Both the position numbers and the translations under genes were made by a program. A DNA stretch of 64,000 nt from Agelas oroides (Eukaryota; Porifera; Demospongiae; Agelasida; Agelasidae), in NCBI GenBank assembly GCA_949130485.1, contig OX422202.1:5194216-5258215 (forward strand), in the 5' to 3' direction. A model generated the notes under the pieces. The model was given only the letters and a program-made list of their open reading frames with translations, did not search any database and was not told the DNA's origin. Each line of letters opens with the position of its first letter. The stretch's first letter is position 1. Of this stretch, positions 53,791 through 64,000 are shown piece by piece.

Positions 53791-54243
53791 ATATGGTGGG
53801 CAGTAAGGTAAGAAAGGAATGTATCGTAACAATTGGATGGGATTAGACCGTGCACTCTGGTTCTAAGCCCTTCAAATATGTTTAGTTGATGCTGTATCAT
53901 GGGACCATGATTATTGGCTGGCAAACTTATACTTATCAGACTTGCTGCACTGCTCATTTACTCATAATAAAGGCCTCACATAATAAACACTACGCTATCA
54001 CTGCAAGATGGAAACTACGGGATTCACATACTTATGTAACACACTTATCCCCAAGATATAAAAATATTTACTGTGGAATGAGGCCACTATATGTTGCTAA
54101 GACCTATATAGTTAAACTCGCGGGTCACTGGCTGCATCTTTGGGGTGTGGTTGAGACTTGACAATGTTTGCAAAGATGGAAATGTTTGCCATTTACAGAC
54201 TTCCTAGCTAGCTACAGGCTTCAAGAATCTCCTAAATGTTTCA

Positions 54244-54805
54244 CATGACTGCGACATGAGGTGTGTTAGCTGCATACTGCTTTGTGTGACACATGACTGT
54301 GACATGAGGTGTGTTAGCTGCATACTGCTCTGTGTGACACATGACTGCGACATGAGGTGTGTTAGCTGCATACTGCTCTGTGTGACACATGACTGCGACA
54401 TGAGGTGTGTTAGCTGTATACTGCTCTGTGTGACACATGACTGCAACATGAGGTGTGTTAGCTGCATACTGCTCTGTGTGACACATGACTGCGACATGAG
54501 GTGTGTTAGCTGCATACTGCTCTGTGTGACACATGACTGCGACATGAGGTGTGTTAGCTGCATACTGCTTTGTGTGACACATGACTGCGACATGAGGTGT
54601 GTTAGCTGCATACTGCTCTGTGACACATGACTGCGACATGAGGTGTGTTAGCTGCATACTGCTCTGTGTGACACATGACTGCGACATGAGGTGTGTTAGC
54701 TGCATACTGCTTTGTGTGACACATGACTGCGACATGAGGTGCATTAGCTGCATACTGCTCTGTATGACACATGACTGCGACATGAGGTGTGTTAGCTGTG
54801 CATTG
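54244..54805 (+). repeat. 48-bp satellite, about 12 copies
   Basis: The unit includes GACATGAGGTGTGTTAGCTG and ends TGTGTGACACATGACTGC. It is 48 bp long, with one 45-bp unit near 54600. Since 48 is a multiple of three, several frames on both strands stay open for 120-180 residues without meaning. Degenerate monomers continue to about 55110. Confidence 0.95.
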
Positions 54806-55280
54806 CCCTAGCTGCAGGGCATGATTAGTCACTCCTTTCAGAAGACCAGCAATTCAGCATTTCTGGCAGAGATGTTGTGTGGTTTGGATGTTGCACATCT
54901 GTATTCCTCTGCAGGACACATGACTGTGACATGAGGTGTGTTAGCTGTGTGTTCCTGTGCAGGACACGACTATGACATGAGGTGTGTTATACCTGCAGGA
55001 CACATGACAATGACAGGGAGCTAGCTCGAGGTGTGTTAGCTGCATATTTGTCTGCAGGACACATCACTGTGACTTGGAGATAGGTTAGTTGCATATTGCT
55101 CTGCAGGGCTCATGGCAGTGATATGGAGGTGTGTTGGGTGCATATTGCCCTGAAGCACAAAATTAGCCACTCCTTTTGAAAGACTAATAAATCAGCCTTT
55201 CTGGAAGATGTTTGCTGTTGCTTGAATCTTGCCCATCTGGCCTGGAGTGTTGCCTTAGTTACATAGGTAGTTATTGTAGA

Positions 55281-55557
55281 GATGTCAGGAATGTAGTCAA
55301 GTAGATCTTCTGAAAGCAGAGACTGATTGAAGAAGCTTTTCAATAACGTTTCAAGAAAACGTATTTAGAACCAATTCTTGGAAAATGCGGGACAAAGGTG
55401 CAACTGAGATGACCTACAACAGAGTACGCAAGTTGTTTTTCAGTGCATGGAAGTTCCATCATTGAGGAAACTTGTGCTGGCATAGAATAAACCTTTCGGT
55501 GTGCCTGTCACTGCCTGAGTGCATGGTTATTATAAAAGCTGGAGCTGTTGCCCTCTA
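55281..55557 (+). repeat. Direct-orientation partner of 48079-48358
   Basis: Matches the reverse complement of 48079-48358. The adjoining 55560-55645 matches 48423-48525 in direct orientation, with no TTAA element inserted (GGTTGCTTAAAGTAGC near 55633-55648). Confidence 0.8.
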
Positions 55558-55649
55558 CCACTAGAGTGTTAACATCCAAATATTCATGGCATCCAAATAT
55601 CATTAGCTTACCCCACCACTCATTTACAGGAATAAGGTTGCTTAAAGTA

Positions 55650-56871
55650 GCAAAACATGGCAAATTGCAAAGGTTTTCACAAGCAAAAACATATGGTAGT
55701 TGGTTAAGTTATGAATATGCTCTAGGGCTGCTATCTCACCGCAGAGGGTTTATAAACAAGTCAGCATTGCCCTCATGGTGACTTTGCATAACATCTAGGC
55801 CTGTTTTATAAGGGAGATGTGGTTTGTTGATTGTTCATGCTTCTATGTCCAATCATGGTACTGTAGGTAGCTCATCATCAGGTAATGGTTATGGTAGTAA
55901 GTCTTGCAAAGCCAGAGTTATGGAATGTCATTGTGGACAATACTGTGATGGCAGAACTTAGTGCTTGATCGTCGGTCTCTTGGCTTTGATGCTCGGTCAC
56001 TCCTAGATCTCACATATAGCAGCAGCCTTTCTAAGTTGACAGTACTAAGTGTGGCTCCCATGCATGATACTGTAGCTAATCATTACCTGCATAGTAGCAG
56101 TGGATGGATCCAGGGCACCCTGATTTAGGGAAGCCCCATTTTCCGACTGTGACATCATGATACCAGACAAGAAAGTATGCCGGCAACATTGGACTTGCTC
56201 ATCAGCCTATACGGGGAGATATTAACCCTAGAGTCATAGTAGGCAACTCAACCTAGATTGAACAGCGACAGCTACACGAGTTAGATGTCACTGTGTACAA
56301 TGACTACAGACTGTGGTTAAGTCTGTTAAGAATACCAGCCAATATTTACGATATCAGAACTAACCTAACTCACTATAATTGGCTAGCAATCCTCTATAGT
56401 TACTAAACTTGCTGAAGGTATGTGACTGAAATAGTTTCAGATTACCCAGAGCTCCTGATTCTTAGTTCATACATTTTCATGAGATTGCCACTATGATGTA
56501 TTAACAGTCAGTACATTACATGTACATCACCTTGGGCATGTCCAGATGTTAGACGGAGTCATCCACTGTGCAGGACACATGCATCAGCTGCAGTGGGATG
56601 ACCATATGTCCTAAGTTACCTTGCAAACAATGCATGACTTCAGACATTAGAAGCTTGTAACCTGAGAAGAGGGTCAGGGATTTGAAACCATACTAACATA
56701 CATATTTTGCATATAGGAAGTATCAGGTTCATACCTAGATCGAGTCTATAGTATCCAACACTAAGATTATTGGTCCATACTGACAAGTGGATTAACACAG
56801 CAAGCATTTCCTCCAATTCGAGTAATCATAACTATACATGAAAGCTGTAGCTACCTTTGTGAATACTGAAG
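55650..56871. other. Upstream region of receptor 3, no gene seen
   Basis: No supported frame. The 5' flank of receptor 3 presumably lies here. No recognisable promoter element. Confidence 0.4.
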
Positions 56872-59112
56872 ATGTTTTGCTGGGCAAAGGTGTGTGTAGT
56901 TACTGTAGTAGCTTTTGTGGTTTTGTCTACACAAGCACACCTAGCTTGTACAGCAAATACAACCACACTTCGACTCTTAGTGATGTTGAATCTCGAGACC
57001 AATCAAGAAGACAGTGCATGGACCCCAAGATGGAACAGGGGACTTGAACTCCTTCCAGCTGCACAGCTGGCAGTAGACAGAATCAACCAGGACCCCACCA
57101 TCCTACCTGGGTACAACCTGGAGCTGACTGAACTGGACACTGGAACTTGTGATTATGGCTACCCTAGTGATGCCCTCTTTCAATTTGTCAATGAGATAAC
57201 TCGGGAGGAACAGCACCTCATTGGAGTTCTGGGGGCTTTCTGCACCACACTAGCAAAAGCTGTAGCACTGGTTGCTGAAAGAAGTGGGACAAACCTCTTG
57301 CAGATTATGGCCTCACCATCTCCAGCCCTGCATGACAGGGTTCGATACCCACACTTGTTTCACATCATTCCATCTTCTGCAGTATATGGTGAGGCAGTGT
57401 GCAGTTTGATAGAGCAGTTTGGCTGGACAAAAGTTGGGGTGGTTAGTGACAACAGCATGGAACACTCTTATTCTGCACTAGTTAATATGCTAGGAGGCAA
57501 TCTAGCTTTCTACCCTTTTCGAGGTGCCCCATCTCTACTGAGGACATTACATGAATGTGGGGAAAGGATTGTGATATTGTCAGTTGGCATAGAACAAGCA
57601 GCAGAAGTACTGTGTTTGGCATACAAGCAGAGTCTTCGTTGGCCACAACTGAAACACACATGGATAGTTTATGAACACCAGGTAGAGGATTTCTTTCATG
57701 CCACTAGCACTTGTGACAATGATACAATGAGAAGTGCACTTGAAGGTGTGTTTCCTATACAGTATCAGCTCAGCACAAACAATTCAAACAAAGTGATTGT
57801 TTCAGGGCAAACATACACTGAGTACTATGAGGATTACTTAGAACATTTATCTCATTTTGCTGCTCAATATAACACCTCCTTGAACCCAAATCCCTACTCC
57901 AATGCTCTACATGACTCTGTGTGGGCCACTGCAATTGCACTGAATATCTCTTTGCGGAAAAATATTATTGGAACTGCGGATATAAATGAGATTGCTAATA
58001 ATGAGTTGTCAAATGTGTCATTCACTGGTGCTCTTGGAGATGTAGACTTTGACAACAATGGTGAATCAGATTCTAAAGTTGTTGTAAACTTCTTCCAGAT
58101 CAGGAATGGAACCACTGAACTGTACACAGTCATAAGTGACAAGGAGTGCAATGAAACAGCCACAGGAAGGAGTCCAGATGATGGAATACTAAGAGTCTAC
58201 AATCTCCAGTCTGCTGCTATTACTACTGCAGTTTTGCTCACAATTGAAGCAGTGTTCATCATTCTCACTACAGTCATACTGATCCTATTTCTCTACTATC
58301 GCAATGCACCAGAGATTAAGGCAACAAGTCCTTACCTCAGTCTTAGCATGTTTTTAGGATGCTATTCTCTGCTTGCTGGTGCCATGATTAGAGCTCTTTC
58401 ACAATCTGTGATTCACGATGTACACAATGGCCGCTTCTTCTGCAATGCACCAGAATGGTGCTTGAGTTTAGGTGTCCACCTCATATTCAGCCCACTGATT
58501 ATGAGAATGCTGAGAGTTTATCGCATATTTACTTACTTTGGGAAACTGGGGAAGCGATGGTCTGATGGGGTACTTTTTGCTGGAGTTGTGGTCATAGTTG
58601 GGACAAATATTATCTTCCTCACTGTCTGGAGAGTGTTTGGAGGTGTTAAACGCATGAATATTGAAATGTTGGTGACACCTGAAGACTCGTTTCCATACTA
58701 TGAGGTTATTCAAACTTGCACCCTGCCAAACATTATTTATGTCGTATATCTTATTGAAGTTGCAGTCCTATATATAATAGTAGTACTCCTTGCTATTCTG
58801 ACAAGAAAGATCCGACGACAACACTTCAAAGACACAAAAAAGGTCAACATATTCATCTACATGAATGCTCTAATCTCCTACATCTTACTCCCACTTTCAC
58901 TGATCATCACTAATCGTGATATTCAAGTGTACCTCACATTTGCTGAAATAAATATTCATGCCATCCTCTGCCAAATGTTCTTGTTCCTTCCAAAGTGTTT
59001 GCCACCACTGCGGAGACATCTTAAAATGAAGCATCAGAAGGCAACATCTAAGATCAAACAAAGGACTACCAGTAAAGAAGAAAATACTCTATTTACCCCA
59101 ATGTTACTGTAA
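56872..59112 (+). CDS. GABA-B-like metabotropic (class C) receptor 3, intronless
   Basis: 746 residues from the ATG at 56872. An earlier ATG at 56838 is in another frame. Signal peptide about residues 6-26 with AKVCVVTVVAFVVLSTQAHL; ectodomain with MASPSPALHDRVRYPHLFHII, where MAS replaces the LGS of receptors 1 and 2; seven-helix region with PEIKATSPYLSLSMFLGC and LRVYRIFTYFGKLGKRW. A 4-residue insertion (VHNG) lies in the first extracellular loop of the bundle and a divergent second extracellular loop follows (GGVKRMNIEMLV). The C-tail is basic (KMKHQKATSKIKQRTTSK). The ectodomain is close to receptors 1 and 2, so differences in the hinge and loops are the best candidates for altered ligand specificity. 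Ligand and G-protein partner are unknown. Confidence 0.9.
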   Translation: MFCWAKVCVVTVVAFVVLSTQAHLACTANTTTLRLLVMLNLETNQEDSAWTPRWNRGLELLPAAQLAVDRINQDPTILPGYNLELTELDTGTCDYGYPSDALFQFVNEITREEQHLIGVLGAFCTTLAKAVALVAERSGTNLLQIMASPSPALHDRVRYPHLFHIIPSSAVYGEAVCSLIEQFGWTKVGVVSDNSMEHSYSALVNMLGGNLAFYPFRGAPSLLRTLHECGERIVILSVGIEQAAEVLCLAYKQSLRWPQLKHTWIVYEHQVEDFFHATSTCDNDTMRSALEGVFPIQYQLSTNNSNKVIVSGQTYTEYYEDYLEHLSHFAAQYNTSLNPNPYSNALHDSVWATAIALNISLRKNIIGTADINEIANNELSNVSFTGALGDVDFDNNGESDSKVVVNFFQIRNGTTELYTVISDKECNETATGRSPDDGILRVYNLQSAAITTAVLLTIEAVFIILTTVILILFLYYRNAPEIKATSPYLSLSMFLGCYSLLAGAMIRALSQSVIHDVHNGRFFCNAPEWCLSLGVHLIFSPLIMRMLRVYRIFTYFGKLGKRWSDGVLFAGVVVIVGTNIIFLTVWRVFGGVKRMNIEMLVTPEDSFPYYEVIQTCTLPNIIYVVYLIEVAVLYIIVVLLAILTRKIRRQHFKDTKKVNIFIYMNALISYILLPLSLIITNRDIQVYLTFAEINIHAILCQMFLFLPKCLPPLRRHLKMKHQKATSKIKQRTTSKEENTLFTPMLL

Positions 59113-59399
59113 TAGTCTTTGATTCCAGAACATTAACTTACCAATAACTGGTGTATAGTTTGAATCATTGCACACATTTTGCTGCTAATATTTCAAACTG
59201 CAACTTTTACTGTTTTCACTTTCTGTATTGGCTTATTGAGCCAGTGGTATGGGGAAAACATTGAAGTGCGGAAGTGAGAATTCTTCTTCTTCTTAACAGG
59301 ATGAGAAAATTAATGGTGAAGGTTTGGGTGGGTGTGTCCTTGATCCATTCCAGACCTAGCATGACGTCAGTGAATCGTACTAGGTCAGTTTCCAGGTCA

Positions 59400-59640
59400 G
59401 GAAGGTGTGGTGCTAATGCTGCAGGGATGTTGCTCAAGAGACAGGATCGGACAGGCACTTGGCAATGAAGTGGAAGTGGTCTTCAGGCTCAGAGTGGCAG
59501 AGCTTACAGATGAGGTTGTTTGGCTGGAATGGTTATTTCTAAAACAGAAACGGCTGGCATCTGCCTCCAGCCAATCACACCCTGCTAAGAGGCGGATACA
59601 TAGGTGCACTTGACTCCAGGCTGGAGCCTGCATGTGGAGT
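59400..59640 (-). pseudogene. Relic of a non-LTR retrotransposon C-terminus
   Basis: The minus strand reads IRLLAGCDWLEADASRF. After one frame change it continues NNLICKLCHSEPEDHFHFIA and ends KCL. This fits the R(L)L.G....  C.LC...PE...HF...C zinc-binding pattern found after the reverse-transcriptase domain of many LINE-type elements. It is short and frameshifted. Confidence 0.6.
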
Positions 59641-61394
59641 GTGATTGTCCAGTGTGGGGTCCAGTCTTCCAATCGGGAGGACACAGTCACCCGATGTTTC
59701 ATGATGATATATGCTTGGATATCAAGGAGGTGCTTAAGGGTCCATGCAGGATTCCTTGTGTGGTGTTTTGAAATGCTGTTTGATGGCATTCTCATGACAG
59801 TGATGCAGATACAAGTGTTGTCATAGTTCCTCACCGAGAATCTTAGCCAATGTTACGAGACACTATAGCAATAGTCACTGTAGTATAGTCTCAGAATGAG
59901 ACCACAACAAGACTACACTCACCGTGTCATGCTAAACAACCGTGTTACGTGCCTATCAGTGGTATACCCTACCTACAATAGCTGGGGCTTGATGGGGGGT
60001 AGGAGGGGAATTGACATATCTTAAAACGAGCCCCCATACCTGGGGCACAAACCTGCATTCCATCCCCCACATATCACTTACAAATACCCCATATTTCCGT
60101 GTCATGCACATTGTGAGACAGGGAGATGTGGGTATTTGTAGAATTCACAAAGACTTTTCAAAGAAAGAGAATCTATAATTATGCAATTTGGGACAATCCT
60201 GACTAAGTACCAATGCCTTGGGGAAGATTCTGACAGCAAATCCCCATCCTTTCTTCAACATCCACCCCTGCTACTTTCAGGTAGGCCAGGTGGGAAATCT
60301 ATACCCGTACCAATGAGCCCACTTGCTATATGCAAAATGGGGCATCCCATTGATAGGTGCGATAGTGCTCACTGGAGTCCGATGTGTCAGTACTCAGCTC
60401 TCACATCACTTAGAGACAGTCACCCTGGCTAGCTATAAGGCAGATAGGTGGTCACTTCCATACTTCAGTTTCCATACTTCTGTTTCCGTACTTCCATTTG
60501 CGTACTTCAGCATTTTCCCTTTGCCAAGCAGAATGTGGGTGATGCAAGGCTTCATCTGATTATGCATATCAATAACAAGAAGGGACCAATAAAAACCACA
60601 AGTCACCAAGGATTAGTAAACAATACTTATCTACCAGCTATATATACTAAAACAAGGCTACTATCTACATATGAACTGTATGCAACTAAGAACAAACAAA
60701 GCACTATACCACTGGAGAAGGAAATACGTTACTGTACTATATATTTGAATTGAACTAAGGTAGTCTTCAAAACGTTGAGGCTATGATTTCATCTGAAACA
60801 CTAAAGGAGTTATCAGGGAAGCTATTTTCCCTAGCTAGAATCACCAATCAGACAGATCATCAAACTTGAGATTGCTGTATTTAAGCATTGACTTCCTGTT
60901 GACAATGTTGTTAAATGAGGCTTGCTGCAAATGTTTTCCCCAGATTACAATGAAAGAAAACAGCAGAAAATACAATTCAGGATATAGAGCAGTCGAAAAT
61001 AAGTTAGTTTACAAAGCCAAGCCAATATATTTGTGTACAACAGAGGCCTCTGGAAGAAATCATTTAGGGTATGGAAGAAATGTGGGTTTTATTCAGCATG
61101 TTCTATTAGTGGTCTTTGTTTTACACTGGGTTAATAGCACGTAATTCACACTAATTGTTTTGTGGTCAGTCAGATCACCATAAGCTGTAGTGAAGCTCAT
61201 GCAGGAGTGCACTCTTGAATTGAGTCAGAATTCTGATATTTCAGTAGATATTATGGTAGTTCCTTGGGAGTGCAAGCATACCTGCTATGTAGACACATCC
61301 ATTGGGACACATACACAAGAGATCCATCTCGAACATTTAATATAAATAATGAACTACAGACAATCTATATCAATGACCGCTGTGTACAATGTTA
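59641..61394. other. Gene-free stretch between receptor 3 and UTP14
   Basis: No recognised product. Frames at 60181-60432 and 60866-61144 lack motifs. TCCATACTTC / TTCCGTACTTCCATTTGCGT short repeats occur near 60455-60510. Confidence 0.4.
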
Positions 61395-62644
61395 TCACAG
61401 AGACTGTTTTTTCCTCCCCTTCTGTTGTCTGCTCCTCTTCTTCTCAGTCCTTTTCATAAAGTCCTGGACATCTTCAGTCAGTCTGATGGGCTCTATGATG
61501 GTCCCCATCCTAGTGGTCACTTTGGGCTTGACCAGCTGGTGGAAGGTCAACTCAGAGTTCCAGTGGCGCCCAATGGGAGTGCAGTGTGTCTTCTCAAACT
61601 GCTCCCTACTCGTGTAAGGCCAGGGGAGGCTGGAAACCTGCGCATCATTAAGTCAAGAGACATCACAGTAAGTGGCATGACTTGTGTCCCATTCATTGTC
61701 TGTTTCTATGACTATGTGTCATTCAAGTTTACATCTATGCCACTCACAATGATACTTAAAGTTTGTCAGGGTAGCTAATAGCCAACGTACAATATGAACA
61801 TGCTCATACTATTAACTTCATTAGCACCTTTGAAATATCATCTACAGGGCTACCGTAAAATCGGGATATTAAGCACGGGTGGCTATTTGAAATTAGCAGC
61901 CAGAATAGGTGTTTATTTTTGAGGGATGCTTATTTTCGCTAATCAACGCATGTAATTTTCTGGTAGCGTGCAGTTGTGTGAGAATGGATTAGCTATGATA
62001 TATTTTAGGCCTAGAGTTTCTTTTTCAGCTAATTTCTGTCTAATGGTTATAGGTTTTCTACAACCAGAGATACAGTCAGCAATCAATCAATCGTTGCCAA
62101 TCCCCGCCCACCAACGTAAAGCGCTTGGAACCAACGAATCTGTGAGAGGCTTTTGCTAATTCCTGGATATGCTTTATCAAGATGCCTTGCCTAAATTTTG
62201 GATTGTATCCCGTGTTGATAGCTTGTTTACAATCGGATATAGACACTGGCAAAATTAGCTGCTACATTCGAAAAAGCAGAATAAGCAAATTCACTTCCGT
62301 TCGTGCAGTAACAAGTGGGTGCCTATTTTTGTATGGGTGCTCATGCAGGCAATGTAGTTGTTGTAATCAAATGGTGCCTATATTCATGGGGTGCGTATTT
62401 TCTATGGGTGCTTATTATCTCAATTTTCGGGTATTCGAATGAGAGTAACAAGATAGAAGTTGTGCATGTGAGATCAGAAACCCGAGTCAACCAACTCAAT
62501 AATCTGTTTAACTGGCACTCTGTCTTTTAAGTATGAGGGCTGGTAGTTGTGCCTGTGCCAGGTGTTGGTACATTACTGTACCTGGTTTTTGGCTGCCTTC
62601 TTGTCTCTCTCCTCGCTGATATGTTTCAACCCAGCATCTTTCCT
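61395..62644 (-). CDS. UTP14: UTP14, last two exons (gene continues past the right edge)
   Basis: The last exon, 61395-61637 (acceptor gcgcag, stop TGA), encodes VSSLPWPYTSREQFEKT, then CTPIGRHWNSELTFHQLVKP, KVTTRMGTIIEPIRL and a basic tail KKRSRQQKGRKKQSL. The preceding exon ends at 62582 (donor CAG|gtacag) with HISEERDKKAAKNQ. Phases agree (0/0). Joined, this is the C-terminal signature of UTP14 (…ISEK.DKKAAKYQV..LP.PFTS.EQFE…P.G..WN…KP.V....G.IIEPI). UTP14 is a U3 snoRNP / small-subunit processome component in the nucleolus, needed for 18S rRNA maturation and as an activator of the helicase Dhr1. The penultimate exon end has been amplified into the 83-bp satellite, so where its true 5' part lies is outside this window. 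Confidence 0.75.
61851..62433. mobile_element. 583-bp inverted-repeat element in the last UTP14 intron
   Basis: It begins TACCGTAAAATCGGGATATT, then AAGCAC. It ends with the inverted GTGCTTATTATCTCAATTTT, then CGGGTA. Internally GGGTGC.TATT motifs recur, as in the element at 6570-7600. No transposase frame. Confidence 0.65.
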
Positions 62645-64000
62645 CTACATTACTGTACCTGCTGTTTGGCTGCCTTCTTGTCTCTCTCCTCGCTGATGAT
62701 GACATGTTTCAACCCAGCATCTTTCCTCTACATTACTGTACCTGGTGTTTGGTTGCCTTCTTGTCTCTCTCCTCACTGATGATATGTTTCAACCCAGCAT
62801 CTTTCCTCTACATTACTGTACCTGCTGTTTGGCTGCCTTCTTGTCTCTCTCCTCACTGATGATGACATGTTTCAGCCCAGCATCTTTCCTCTACATTACT
62901 GTACCTGCTGTTTGGCTGCCTTCTTGTCTCTCTCCTCGCTGATGATGACATGTTTCAACTCAGCATCTTTCCTCTACATTACTGTACCTGCTGTTTGGCT
63001 GCCTTCTTGTCTCTCTCCTCACTGATGATGACATGTTTCAACCCAGCACCTTTCCTCTACATTACTGTACCTGCTGTTTGGCTGCCTTGTCTCTCTCCTC
63101 GCGGATGATGACATGTTTCAACCCAGCATCTTTCCTCTACATTACTGTACCTGCTGTTTGGCTGCCTTCTTGTCTCTCTCCTCACTGATGATATGTTTCA
63201 ACCCAGCATCTTTCCTCTACATTACTGTACCTGCTGTTTGGCTGCCTTCTTGTCTCTCTCCTCACTGATGATGACATGTTTCAGCCCAGCATCTTTCCTC
63301 TACATTACTGTACCTGCTGTTTGGCTGCCTTCTTGTCTCTCTCCTCGCTGATGATGACATGTTTCAACTCAGCATCTTTCCTCTACATTACTGTACCTGC
63401 TGTTTGGCTGCCTTCTTGTCTCTCTCCTCACTGATGATGACATGTTTCAACCCAGCACCTTTCCTCTACATTACTGTACCTGCTGTTTGGCTGCCTTCTT
63501 GTCTCTCTCCTCGCGGATGATGACATGTTTCAACCCAGCACCTTTCCTCTACATTACTGTACCTGCTGTTTGGCTGCCTTCTTGTCTCTCTCCTCGCGGA
63601 TGATGACATGTTTCAACCCAGCATCTTTCCTCTACATTACTGTACCTGCTGTTTGGCTGCCTTCTTGTCTCTCTCCTCGCTGATGATGACATGTTTCAAC
63701 CCAGCATCTTTCCTCTACATTACTGTACCTGCTGTTTGGCTGCCTTCTTGTCTCTCTCCTCGCTGATGACATGTTTCAACCCAGCATCTTTCCTCTACAT
63801 TACTGTACCTGCTGTTTGGCTGCCTTCTTGTCTCTCTCCTCACTGATGATATGTTTCAACCCAGCATCTTTCCTCTACATTACTGTACCTGCTGTTTGGC
63901 TGCCTTCTTGTCTCTCTCCTCACTGATGATGATATGTTTCAACCCAGCATCTTTCCTCTACATTACTGTACCTGCTGTTTGGCTGCCTTCTTGTCTCTCT
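62576..64000 (-). repeat. 83-bp satellite derived from a UTP14 exon/donor junction, at least 17 copies
   Basis: 17 units of 77-83 bp reach the window edge. On the minus strand each unit contains an exon-like 63-69 bp ending CAG|gtacagtaatg. The exon part reads RKDAGLKHVIISEERDKKAAKQQ-like codons and the donor is intact in every copy seen. Variation is mainly one or two ATC triplets (GATGATGAC, GATGAT, GAT) and Cys/Gly-neutral point changes. Confidence 0.9.

Noticed and set aside
54204-54832. Open frames of 76-180 residues on both strands
   Set aside because: The 48-bp satellite unit is a multiple of three without stops in several frames. No coding signature.
1-64000. tRNA or rRNA genes
   Set aside because: No cloverleaf with a GGTTCRANNCC-type T-loop and no rRNA-like stretch was noticed. 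A covariance-model scan would be needed to be certain.

Overview
ORGANISM. The window looks like nuclear DNA of a demosponge (an Amphimedon-like genome is my best inference). The recognisable genes are animal genes with short spliceosomal introns. Three intronless GABA-B-type receptors lie in one window, as expected of a lineage-specific expansion. Other markers are a large intronless beta-helix/multi-pass membrane protein and a very high load of short inverted-repeat elements and homogeneous tandem repeats. No bacterial operon structure, tRNA or rRNA was seen.

LAYOUT. 1.5-3.7 kb: GABA-B-like receptor 1 (-). 3.7-11.2 kb: gene-free, with inverted-repeat elements and a roughly 70-copy 23-bp satellite. 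11.2-15.7 kb: a broken Pmp-type beta-helix membrane protein gene (-), hit by two frameshifts and a ten-copy 64-bp array. 16.7-25.1 kb: duplicated blocks (copies C and A) carrying a tyrosinase fragment and a decayed HTATSF1 fragment, followed by a zinc-ribbon repeat ORF of mobile origin. 27.7-34.9 kb: kynurenine 3-monooxygenase (-) and a GH3-family protein (+), head-to-head, with the shared promoter and GH3 start duplicated around about 3 kb of extra DNA. 36.5-37.7 kb: a tyrosinase fragment (+) with a 141-bp microinversion inside its copper-A region. 40.4-46.7 kb: an 11-exon HTATSF1 gene (-), divergent from TP53RK (+, 46.9-47.6 kb) over a 163-bp spacer holding two perfect DR1 nuclear-receptor sites. 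50.3-52.5 kb (-) and 56.9-59.1 kb (+): GABA-B-like receptors 2 and 3, head-to-head. 61.4-64.0 kb: the 3' end of a UTP14 gene (-) whose penultimate exon/donor junction has been amplified into an 83-bp satellite running off the window.

HOW IT FITS TOGETHER. Two housekeeping modules are clear: TP53RK (KEOPS, tRNA t6A) with HTATSF1 (U2 snRNP-associated splicing factor), and KMO with GH3. The rest is receptor or membrane-protein expansion and gene relics. Copy B (37.0-44.4 kb) is the intact parent-like block: tyrosinase 3' end converging on HTATSF1. Copy A (19.4-24.9 kb) is a recent, partly deleted duplicate, and copy C (16.7-18.9 kb) is an older partial one.

LIMITS. All gene identities come from reading protein motifs by eye. 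No search was run, and exon models rest on splice-site and reading-frame agreement only.
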